DNA from: DATBRC01 sp036560485
GTDB taxonomy: Bacteria > Pseudomonadota > Gammaproteobacteria > Burkholderiales > Burkholderiaceae_D
Assembly: GCA_036560485.1 (NCBI GenBank)
Contig: DATBRC010000012.1
Coordinates: 1-20,194, forward strand
Length of the DNA: 20,194 bases
Direction: 5' to 3'
In this document: positions 5,602 through 11,800 of the stretch, piece by piece
Numbering within the stretch: the stretch's first letter is position 1
How the letters are laid out: every line of letters starts with the position of its first letter
Translations under genes and position numbers: made by a program
Notes under the pieces: generated by a model
Seen by the model: only the letters and a program-made list of their open reading frames with translations
The model's database searches: none
Told to the model about the DNA's origin: nothing

Positions 5602-6588
5602 GTGCCATTCGTATTGAAATTTGATTTTGAGACTAAGACCTCACGAATCTACAAGTGCACCGTCCGCGGCTATTTGAGCAATCAAAAGGCCGTATGTGTT
5701 GTCACGCAGCACGACAGGGCAGGCGATTTCCCCATTTCTTCAGACGATGTTGATTGGGCGCGAGCGGTCTATGAATGCACAAACGATACAACGATGGAAT
5801 TCGGCAAGGTCTTGGAATACGAAGACTTCATCTGGATCGAGAGCAACGCGTCAAAAGGTGCTCAAGAAGAAACTTTCCACTTGGTTACGTTCGATATTCT
5901 TCGGTTCAAAAAGTTTTCACAAAAGCTGAGAAATCCGACGCGGCAAGTGATCTCGCAAAAACAAGTAGAAGACCTAATTGGCGAGAATTGGAATCCCAAG
6001 CTAGAACCGACATTCAGGTCTGATGACTATTGGCATAGTCCGAAGGAACAGAAACCATTGGCGCCAACCGCCAACACGCCACGCTCCGTCGCGGAGAGCT
6101 GGCTAGAGGAAGCACAAAAAGATAATTGCTTTGGAGTTATTTATATCGATATCGATAGATTCAAATGGCACAACGACAGTTTCGGCCACATCCGGGGTGA
6201 TCAAGCACTTGAACAGATCTCGGCACTGCTGCAACACGAATTAGCTGATGAATCATATAGATGTGCGAGGATAGGAAGCGACGAGTACATAGTCGTTGTT
6301 AGAGAATCGAAAGCACCCTCTACATTTAACATCGCTGAAAGTCTTAGAGCTCATGTTGAAGCGCTCGCGATTCCATTAAGAGATAAGAGCCAGGCAGACT
6401 ACACTCGATTTCCACATCTTCCTGAACTCCTTACTATTAGCCTCGGTGCGATGATATTAAACAATGGAATGCACGGAAGCGTGACCGAGATTCTTCGGCT
6501 TGCCTCCGTTTCTATTGATTACGCGAAATGTGCTGGTGGCAACAAGGTCATTTCAATTGATCTCCGGCGACGCAACATATCTGCCTAA
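5602..6588 (+). CDS. GGDEF-domain protein with GSDEY signature (cassette 13)
   Basis: This 328-aa protein starts at GTG 5602, preceded by GAGAGG (5591-5596); the in-frame ORF extends to 5566, but that part is inside attC 12. Residues about 1-140 are an unrecognised N-terminal region with no membrane segment. Residues about 165-325 are a GGDEF domain: YIDIDRFKWHNDSFGHIRGD (181-200) carries the metal Asp183 and the Phe-Lys-x-x-Asn-Asp...Gly-His...Gly-Asp framework. The active-site loop reads RIGSDEY (223-229) in place of RxGGDEF, so the second Gly is Ser. No RxxD inhibitory site precedes it. Canonical domains make cyclic di-GMP from GTP; whether this one does is uncertain. It is a large, regulatory cargo for a cassette. 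Confidence 0.88.
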   Translation: MPFVLKFDFETKTSRIYKCTVRGYLSNQKAVCVVTQHDRAGDFPISSDDVDWARAVYECTNDTTMEFGKVLEYEDFIWIESNASKGAQEETFHLVTFDILRFKKFSQKLRNPTRQVISQKQVEDLIGENWNPKLEPTFRSDDYWHSPKEQKPLAPTANTPRSVAESWLEEAQKDNCFGVIYIDIDRFKWHNDSFGHIRGDQALEQISALLQHELADESYRCARIGSDEYIVVVRESKAPSTFNIAESLRAHVEALAIPLRDKSQADYTRFPHLPELLTISLGAMILNNGMHGSVTEILRLASVSIDYAKCAGGNKVISIDLRRRNISA

Positions 6589-6671
6589 CAGGACGCTCGA
6601 CGGGGAATCCAAATGACGACTTCACTTTTAATTACATCCGGGGCGCCGGCGCCGTCGGCTCGGCGTTAGGT
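6583..6671 (+). other. attC site 13 (long form)
   Basis: R'' is GCCTAAC (6583-6589), overlapping the stop, and R' is GTTAGGT (6665-6671), both consensus. At 89 bp it is related to attC 7 and contains GGCGCCGGCGCC near its right arm. Confidence 0.88.
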
Positions 6672-6682
6672 TTTGCAAGCAT

Positions 6683-7335
6683 ATGGTTACATTTCTCGTA
6701 GTTCTTGTTATTTGCGTGCTAGTTCATTTGATGGCCATAGCCGCCACAGGTGCAATGCTTGGCGTCCCAATTCAAGTGTTTTCACTAGGGTTCGGTCCAA
6801 CACTTTACAGTCGGGGCAAGTTTCGTATCGGCCTGATTCCAAGTGGCGGCTACGTCAAGTTTTTGGACACGAATGAAACAGAAGTTTCGGAAAGCGAGAT
6901 GCACAAGGCATTTGACCAACAGCCTCTTGTAAAGAAACTTTGCATCTGTCTATCTGGGTGCGCGGCCGGAGCCGTAGTCTCATTTGTTTTTCTGGGCCGG
7001 CGGCATGGGAGGAAATGACATCGGCTCCTTATCAATTCTTTGCAGGTGCCTGGTCACCGCTCGACAAAGCGCAATCGCTGTTAAGCGCAGGCAGTGCCTT
7101 CGTGAGGAACGCGGGGTTCATAGTGTTGCTGTCAGTGATTGCCGCCAAGCATTGCGCGCTCAATGCAATGCCACTCACGGCTCTTAATGGCGGTGATGCT
7201 GTCTCCGCCATCGCTCGCCACATCGGGCTTACTCGTTGGTGGCCAAAGCGGGCAACAATGCCCCTATTTTTCTGCCTATTCGGCGCGTTCATATCCTGGG
7301 CGCTAGCAATCGTAGTTTATGTCCTATCAACCTAA
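6683..7335 (+). pseudogene. Frameshifted M50 (RseP-like) membrane protease homologue (cassette 14)
   Basis: Two overlapping frames together look like one site-2-protease family protein. The first frame (6683-7018) gives an N-terminal helix, then VPIQVFSLGFGPTL and RIGLIPSGGYVKFLD, the conserved Gly-Phe-Gly and Pro-x-Gly-Gly-Tyr-Val-Lys elements of RseP. The second (from about 6992 to 7335) gives NAMPLTALNGGDAV, matching the NxxPxxxLDGG motif, and a final helix. Inserting one T in the T5 run at 6987-6991 joins them. The zinc motif HExxH is replaced by HLMAI (residues 15-19) and the LDGG Asp by Asn, so even the joined protein would probably lack protease activity. A -1 slip on the T run cannot be excluded. 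Confidence 0.75.
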
Positions 7336-7386
7336 CACTACAATGAACACATACAGCTTCGCAGCTGGTTATCTAGGACGTTAGGT
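7330..7386 (+). other. attC site 14
   Basis: R'' is ACCTAAC (7330-7336), overlapping the stop, and R' is GTTAGGT (7380-7386), both consensus. The inner AATGAACACA, ACAGCT and GCAGCTGGTTATCTA words are shared with attC 2. Confidence 0.92.
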
Positions 7387-7389
7387 CTC

Positions 7390-7650
7390 ATGGATACTGA
7401 TTCGCTCGCCAGAGAATTTCTTTTAAAACTCCGTGCCAGGGTTGAGGCTGGCGGAGAAGGGGGAATGTATGGTGATCGAGCTGAAGCGTTGCGTGATTTA
7501 GATAACCTGTTGTCCTTCCCATCAACTGGTCAAGTTAAGGTCTTGCTTCTTCCAACAGCAAATCTTCAGGAGTTGGCGATTGAATGTGGTTGGGGTGAAG
7601 AGTTCAATGAACTTGCCGCTCAGCTCGAAATTCTGCTGGACATAACTTAG
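7390..7650 (+). CDS. Hypothetical protein (cassette 15)
   Basis: This 86-aa acidic, mostly helical protein is not recognised. It has no signal peptide or membrane segment; a charged N-terminal helix (LAREFLLKLRARVEA) is followed by a Gly-rich turn and two further helices rich in Leu. The ATG lies three bases after R' of attC 14. It is the last complete cassette gene of the array. Small size and lack of family match limit confidence, but cassette position and an intact frame support it. Confidence 0.68.
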   Translation: MDTDSLAREFLLKLRARVEAGGEGGMYGDRAEALRDLDNLLSFPSTGQVKVLLLPTANLQELAIECGWGEEFNELAAQLEILLDIT

Positions 7651-7671
7651 ATCGACTATGACAGAGGGAAG

Positions 7672-7731
7672 ACTTAACTTTTCGATCAACCGTGCCTGCC
7701 TTCGGCAGGATGGTAACCTCTAATGTTAGTC
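7672..7731 (+). other. attC site 15 (last in array)
   Basis: R'' is ACTTAAC (7672-7678) and R' is GTTAGTC (7725-7731). The inner hairpin CCTGCC-ttc-GGCAGG (7695-7709) is perfect. No further attC is visible to the right. Confidence 0.88.
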
Positions 7732-7860
7732 TTTCGCGAACGTCTGCTTTTCAATTAAGGCTGCTTTCGCTTTGGGCGCATGATGGAACGGCGGCAATCG
7801 CTGCAAAGCTGCCGGTGAAACCCCGTCGCCTCACCGGCAAGAATTGGCCGATTGTAGCCG
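7731..7860 (+). repeat. Diverged repeat, copy 2 (directly after attC 15)
   Basis: This matches the copy at 2571-2724, strongest over 7731-7777. It again starts at the 3' edge of an attC. It contains a small inverted pair, GCCGGTGA / TCACCGGC, around 7812-7840. Confidence 0.6.
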
Positions 7861-8310
7861 GTCAGGCAAAGAACGGTATTGACCGCTACCACTGTATTGC
7901 AGACAGTGAATTAATCGTTCCAATCATGGCTTTGGTTCGCCTCTCGCCAGTCTACAAAAACTGCCACTCGTCAGCTTTATATAAATCAGCAGGCAACGAT
8001 CATTCATGTTGTATTTATGTGAGTCTGATGGAAATGGTTTGCAGAGCGTAAATTTTCAATTGAAATGCTTGATAACTGCTCAATTGCGCTATTGATTTCT
8101 ATTTTTTATCAAAAGTGGATACAAAAAAATATAAAAGAAATTCTGCAAATGCTGCAAAGCTCGACATTATTTTAAAAACATTTATTTTTATTTTCTGCAT
8201 GGAATTTTGGCAATCGTTCGACATCACTCACGCAATTAAATTTGGTGTAAAACAGCGACATCCGGCTCTATCTGGATTGAGTACAAACCTCAAATTAATA
8301 GGAGACAAGT
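7732..8310. other. Gene-free region between array end and 8311 gene
   Basis: About 580 bp with no convincing gene. The left part is the diverged repeat. The right part (about 8,040-8,300) is AT-rich with a CAATTG...CAATTG pair (8058-8086) and probably holds the promoter of the following gene. Frames open at 7692-8051 and 8115-8324 have no family-like features, and the first overlaps attC 15. Confidence 0.55.
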
Positions 8311-8976
8311 ATGTCGAATCTTAAAAAAAACAAAGGTAGACGATTGCACTCAGCGCTCGGGCGATTCACTGAGATGTTGATCAATGAAGCAATGACTGTT
8401 GGGAATTTTTCTCATCGAGAACTTGATAAAACGTTGAGCAAAACCCTTGGCAATTCATTTAAATACAAAAATTTTTCTTCGGGACGTTACGGCTCAATCA
8501 ATGCCGGTTCAGTTCAAACCTTTGAAGCCACCATCGCTAAACTGCTGGGGCGGCCAGCCCATCCAGTCATCATTGAAAATCTCGCATTTTTGAGTCATAA
8601 CAAGATGGACGAAGGATTTCAAATGTTTAGTCCTGATGCCGGGTTGGATTTGCGGAGAACAATGGTCGATGAGATCCAACTTGGATATCAGGATCATTGG
8701 CCCACATTTTATCAGCTCATTTATTCCTTGCCCATTGATAATGATGGAACAAGATTAATTGACAAATTTATTTGGCAGTATCAGTGCTTGTGGCAAAAAG
8801 GGGTAATTGAATATTCAGGGGCAGACGAGAATTTTAAAAATTCAGATTACCTACAAAAATTTATAGAACAGCATGTCAACAACTGGTTGGAGAACCAGGA
8901 TTTTTTGAAATCAGCAAAAGTACGCTACCTGAATCAAGTTTTCGGCTTTGCACGTTGGCGTAAAAAGCCAGATTGA
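8311..8976 (+). CDS. Hypothetical protein, island cargo
   Basis: This 221-aa soluble protein is not recognised. The N-terminus is basic (MSNLKKNKGRRLHSALGRF), followed by helices; residues about 40-65 (LSKTLGNSFKYKNFSSGRYGSI) could be a DNA- or RNA-contacting segment, but I cannot assign a fold. It contains many Trp and aromatic residues in the C-terminal half. The start is well supported by AGGAG (8300-8304), six bases before the ATG. The gene and its upstream region are markedly more AT-rich than the core genes to the right, consistent with acquired DNA. It ends 138 bp from the convergent integrase gene. Confidence 0.78.
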   Translation: MSNLKKNKGRRLHSALGRFTEMLINEAMTVGNFSHRELDKTLSKTLGNSFKYKNFSSGRYGSINAGSVQTFEATIAKLLGRPAHPVIIENLAFLSHNKMDEGFQMFSPDAGLDLRRTMVDEIQLGYQDHWPTFYQLIYSLPIDNDGTRLIDKFIWQYQCLWQKGVIEYSGADENFKNSDYLQKFIEQHVNNWLENQDFLKSAKVRYLNQVFGFARWRKKPD

Positions 8977-8992
8977 TGCGGAAGCCTTTAAT

Positions 8993-9056
8993 CTCTTCGG
9001 GTCGAATTCCCCGCTCCTTGGAGCGAAGGCTGGCTGAAAGCCAGCAGCCTGAAGAG
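8993..9056 (+). repeat. Branched palindromic structure
   Basis: An outer stem, CTCTTCgGG (8993-9001) with CCtGAAGAG (9048-9056), encloses two hairpins: GCTCC-tt-GGAGC (9013-9024) and GCTGGCT-gaa-AGCCAGC (9029-9045). This forms a three-way junction in single-stranded DNA or RNA. It lies just after the stop of the 8311 gene and may be a REP-type element or a 3' RNA structure. Confidence 0.6.
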
Positions 9057-9066
9057 CGTCGTTAAT

Positions 9067-9094
9067 ACCCCGCTGCTTGCGGCGGGGTGCTTTA
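9067..9094 (+). terminator. Terminator-like hairpin after the 8311 gene
   Basis: A stem, ACCCCGC (9067-9073) and GCGGGGT (9082-9088), with an 8-nt loop is followed by GCTTTATT. The T run is short, so it is a moderate intrinsic terminator for the plus strand. It sits between convergent genes. The same motif style is common in dispersed repeats. Confidence 0.6.
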
Positions 9095-9114
9095 TTCCAT
9101 TCAAGGCTTGCTGC

Positions 9115-10140
9115 TTAACCCAGTTTGGATAACAGGCTCTCTGGTCTTAAGTGGGTGTAGCGTTTCAACATCTGCATACTTCGATGACCGGTAATGCTTG
9201 CGACTTCCATCGGATGCAACCCTTTCTCGAATAAGCGAGACGCAGCTTCATGGCGCAAGTCGTGCCATCGCAAATCGTTAATGCCAAGCTTGGTTTGCAT
9301 GCGCTTCCAAATGCACACGACGGCGTTTTGTGTTGTATTCAGAATTGGACCAGTAGGATATTCAACCATTTTTCCCTCCGTATCTTTGGGACGTATTGAT
9401 TTCAATGTGGCTCTCGCGCGTGAAGAAAGTGGAAGAGCTGCCGGGACGCCTTTATTGTTAGGACCGCGATTTTCCAATGGAATCTTGATTAAGTGTGCTG
9501 TGAAATCGACCCATTCCCAACGCAAGCTAAACAGCGCACCTTGGCGCAAGCTAGTTTCCACTGCTAGAACGAAGGCGGCCAAAGCGTATGTATTTATGTG
9601 GTTGCTGAGATGGACGTGAATGCGCTCGTATTCGCCTGGCAGTAGACGGCGCTCGCGTGATGAGCTTCCACCAGGCTTGCGTATATTGTCGAGAGGATTT
9701 GCAAGTCCTTCCATGCCCCATTCTTTGCGAGCAATCTCGAATAGATGGCTAATGATCTGTAATTCCAGGCGAATCGTATTCTCTGCGCGCCCTTCGGCAC
9801 GCCGTTCATCGCGATATCGGGCGAAATCGACGCCACGAAGATTTCCCAGCGTGCGGAAGGCGAGATCATTTTTTAGCCATCGTTCAATCCGCCTGCTTTC
9901 CTGATAGGGGTGCCGCTTAGTAGGTACGATTTCACGTTGATAGCGTTTAAGCGCGTCGGACATTAGAGTTTGTTCTGCCTCGGTTCGATCGACGTACAAA
10001 CCTGCGTCCATTTCGGATTCGATGAGCCGAGCCCATTTTTGCGCCTCGGTGCGCGTGTCGAACGTACGATAGACAGGTTTAAAACCTTTGCGCCGTACTT
10101 CTGCGCGCCAGTAGGTGCCTCGCTGATTGATGTATGCCAT
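9115..10140 (-). CDS. Tyrosine recombinase / phage-type integrase
   Basis: This 341-aa protein has a short N-terminal arm-binding region (MAYINQRGTYWRAEVRRKG), a core-binding domain (residues about 60-160) and a C-terminal catalytic domain. Catalytic residues are visible: Arg in ETSLRQGALFSLRW, His and Arg in WHDLRHEAASR, His in ITGHRS, and the nucleophile Tyr in LKRYTHLRPE. It would catalyse site-specific insertion and excision of the element at its attachment site. The ATG at 10140 has GGAG eight bases upstream. The gene begins about 160 bp from the 3' end of tRNA-Asn and on the same strand, the classic position for an island integrase using the tRNA 3' end as attB. It is not an integron IntI: the extra IntI-specific helix region is not seen. 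Confidence 0.93.
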   Translation of the reverse strand: MAYINQRGTYWRAEVRRKGFKPVYRTFDTRTEAQKWARLIESEMDAGLYVDRTEAEQTLMSDALKRYQREIVPTKRHPYQESRRIERWLKNDLAFRTLGNLRGVDFARYRDERRAEGRAENTIRLELQIISHLFEIARKEWGMEGLANPLDNIRKPGGSSSRERRLLPGEYERIHVHLSNHINTYALAAFVLAVETSLRQGALFSLRWEWVDFTAHLIKIPLENRGPNNKGVPAALPLSSRARATLKSIRPKDTEGKMVEYPTGPILNTTQNAVVCIWKRMQTKLGINDLRWHDLRHEAASRLFEKGLHPMEVASITGHRSMQMLKRYTHLRPESLLSKLG

Positions 10141-10300
10141 GCCAGATTCTCCAGTCGTTTAGAAGTTAAACGCTTGGTCTGCATGTTTTCATTCCGGCAG
10201 AATTCCGGCAATTGCGAGTTTTTGAAAGGCTTCGGAGCCTGTAGGCGGAAAAAAAGCACTTCGATTTCTCGTAAGTGCTTGATTTTGTTCTACTGAATTC

Positions 10301-10376
10301 TGGCTCCCCGACCTGGACTCGAACCAGGGACCTGCGGATTAACAGTCCGTCGCTCTACCAACTGAGCTATCAGGGA
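10301..10376 (-). tRNA. tRNA-Asn (GTT)
   Basis: The 76-nt minus-strand sequence folds as a complete tRNA. The acceptor pairs TCCCTGA with TCGGGGA, the D-loop has AGCTCAGTTGGTAGAGC, the anticodon stem CGGAC / GTCCG-type flanks GTT (complement at 10341-10343), the T-loop is GGTTCGAGTCC, and the gene encodes the terminal CCA (10301-10303). The 3' end faces the integrase gene, so it is the likely integration target. It looks intact, as expected if the element restores the tRNA end. Confidence 0.97.
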
Positions 10377-10391
10377 ATTGAAAGAAGCAGC

Positions 10392-10421
10392 ATTATAGGC
10401 CGGTTTGGGAATGATTGTCAA
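10392..10421 (-). promoter_or_regulatory. Sigma-70 promoter of tRNA-Asn
   Basis: On the minus strand a perfect -35 TTGACA (10421-10416) and a perfect -10 TATAAT (10397-10392) are separated by 18 bp. Transcription should start near 10385, about nine bases before the mature tRNA. Confidence 0.85.
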
Positions 10422-10432
10422 AACCAAACCGG
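10400..10432 (-). terminator. Inverted repeat after the aminotransferase gene
   Basis: CCGGTTTGG (10400-10408) and CCAAACCGG (10424-10432) form a perfect 9-bp stem with a 15-nt loop. It lies 55 bp beyond the aminotransferase stop codon on its strand. No T run follows, so termination would be weak or Rho-assisted. The loop contains the -35 box of the tRNA promoter. Confidence 0.5.
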
Positions 10433-10486
10433 GATTTAAGCTGCTCTAAGAATAAGTTTCAAAAGCTTATCTATCTTTACTCCTGA

Positions 10487-11701
10487 TTAAAGCACTTTCG
10501 CAATTGCATCAACCACAATATCAATATTGCGTGAATTCAGCGCTGCAACGCAGATGCGGCCGGTGTCGACTGCATAGATCGAGAACTCATTGCGCAGACG
10601 TTCCACTTGCGCTTTGGTCAGACCCGAATATGAGAACATGCCGCGCTGCTTGATGACGAAATCGAAGTCTTGACCAGGTGCTTTGGCTTTCAGCTTTTGC
10701 ACCAATGCTTGACGCATCTCACGAATGCGCACGCGCATGCCGGACAGTTCTTCTTCCCACATTTTGCGCAGTTCTGGAGTGGCCAATGCGGTGGCAACGA
10801 CTTGTCCGCCGTGTGTCGGTGGGTTGGAATAGTTAGTGCGGATCACACGCTTTAATTGCGACAACACGCGGCTGGCCTCTTCAGCGCTGACAGCGACGAT
10901 GCTCAATGCGCCGACACGTTCGCCGTACAGCGAGAATGATTTGGAGAATGAATTCGATACAAACAACGGACCGCCTGCTTGCGCGAACTGACGTACGACT
11001 TTGCCGTCTTCTGCAATGCCGTCACCGAAACCTTGATACGCCATATCGAGGAAAGGGATTAAACCACGTTGCGTGACGACTTGCACGACTTCATCCCATT
11101 GCGCATCGGTCAGGTCAGCACCGGTCGGATTGTGGCAGCAAGCATGCAGCAATACGATCGAGCCGGCCGGCATCAATTTCAATGCGCCGAGCATGCCGGC
11201 AAAGTTGACGCCGCGTGTGCTGACATCGTAGTACGGATAATTGTTGACGGTAAATCCTGCAGACTCGAACAGAGCACGATGATTTTCCCAGCTTGGATCA
11301 CTGATCCAGACTTGTGATTTTGGCGAGAAACGTTGCAGGAAATCAGCGCCGAGCTTTAGCGCGCCAGTGCCGCCGATTGCTTGTGCGGTGATCGCACGTT
11401 TCTCTTGAACTACCGCGCTGTCGGCACCAAATACCAGTTCCTGAACTGCCTTGTCATAGGCGGCCAAGCCTTCGATCGGCAGGTAAGTGCGCGGCGCGAG
11501 TTTTTCCATCAATAAAGCTTCAGCCTTCTTGACGCATTCCAACAGAGGTACTTTGCCGTTGTCGTCGTAGTACACGCCGACCCCAAGGTTGATCTTGTTG
11601 GGATTTTTGTCGGCGTTATAGGCTTCTGTGATCCCAAGAATCGGGTCGCGGGGAGCCATTTCGATGGCGGTAAAAAGCGAGGCAGATTGAGGTGAGTTCA
11701 T
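10487..11701 (-). CDS. tyrB: Aromatic amino acid / aspartate aminotransferase (class I)
   Basis: This 404-aa protein is a PLP enzyme of fold type I, the AspC/TyrB subgroup, which transfers the amino group between aspartate or aromatic amino acids and 2-oxoglutarate. The N-terminus (LFTAIEMAPRDPILGITEAY) is typical. The PLP lysine lies in SNSFSKSFSLYGERVG. The cofactor-contacting HACCHNPTG block and the substrate-carboxylate Arg in TGRICVAALN are present. The ATG at 11701 aligns with family N-termini; an ORF extension to 11779 runs into the uvrB upstream region and is unlikely. No strong Shine-Dalgarno is seen. It diverges from uvrB with 99 bp between starts. AspC versus TyrB specificity cannot be settled by eye. 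Confidence 0.92.
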   Translation of the reverse strand: MNSPQSASLFTAIEMAPRDPILGITEAYNADKNPNKINLGVGVYYDDNGKVPLLECVKKAEALLMEKLAPRTYLPIEGLAAYDKAVQELVFGADSAVVQEKRAITAQAIGGTGALKLGADFLQRFSPKSQVWISDPSWENHRALFESAGFTVNNYPYYDVSTRGVNFAGMLGALKLMPAGSIVLLHACCHNPTGADLTDAQWDEVVQVVTQRGLIPFLDMAYQGFGDGIAEDGKVVRQFAQAGGPLFVSNSFSKSFSLYGERVGALSIVAVSAEEASRVLSQLKRVIRTNYSNPPTHGGQVVATALATPELRKMWEEELSGMRVRIREMRQALVQKLKAKAPGQDFDFVIKQRGMFSYSGLTKAQVERLRNEFSIYAVDTGRICVAALNSRNIDIVVDAIAKVL

Positions 11702-11731
11702 CGTGATAACATAAAAAGTTGGATGTAAATG

Positions 11732-11769
11732 AATATTTGCCGTGGGATTGTCCCAAGCACAATATTTGC
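11732..11769. promoter_or_regulatory. Palindrome with flanking direct repeats in the tyrB-uvrB gap
   Basis: AATATTTGC occurs at 11732-11740 and 11761-11769. Exactly between them is the palindrome TGGGA-ttg-TCCCA (11743-11755). The symmetrical placement in a divergent promoter region suggests an operator, but no regulator is known. No LexA-type CTGT-N8-ACAG is visible. Confidence 0.4.
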
Positions 11770-11800
11770 AACACACCATTTTACCAAAGGTCCAATATTC

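Larger units (their letters stand above)
1..7731 (+). mobile_element. Integron gene-cassette array (15 cassettes, no integrase in window)
   Basis: Short plus-strand ORFs are each followed by an imperfect palindrome bounded by RYYYAAC (R'') and GTTRRRY (R'), the hallmark of attC sites. Taking the crossover after the G of GTTRRRY, cassette boundaries fall near 365, 945, 1844, 2188, 2567, 3422, 3858, 4180, 4563, 4968, 5468, 5583, 6665, 7380 and 7725. Many stop codons overlap R'' (TAAC), and many starts lie 5-35 bp after R', often without a Shine-Dalgarno, as is usual for cassettes. All ORFs read towards the right, so attI/intI would lie left of the window. The attC sequences fall into several unrelated families, unlike the uniform sites of Vibrio superintegrons. 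Whether this is a complete integron or an integrase-less attC cluster cannot be told here. Confidence 0.92.

Noticed and set aside
7692..8051. 119-aa plus-strand ORF after the last cassette
   Set aside because: It begins inside attC 15 and runs through the diverged repeat; the other repeat copy does not share the frame.
8115..8324. 69-aa plus-strand ORF overlapping the 8311 start
   Set aside because: AT-rich, weak start, no family features, and it overlaps the well-supported ribosome binding site of the next gene.
8993..9056. Second copy of the tRNA-Asn 3' end as the left island boundary
   Set aside because: GGGTCGAATTCCCCG looks faintly tRNA-like but does not match the tRNA-Asn 3' sequence; no copy was seen in the window.
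9115..10140. Integron integrase IntI
   Set aside because: The protein is a phage/island-type tyrosine recombinase beside a tRNA, on the far side of the array from where intI should be.
11702..11800. LexA (SOS) box upstream of uvrB
   Set aside because: No CTGT-N8-ACAG-like palindrome was found by eye in the intergenic region.
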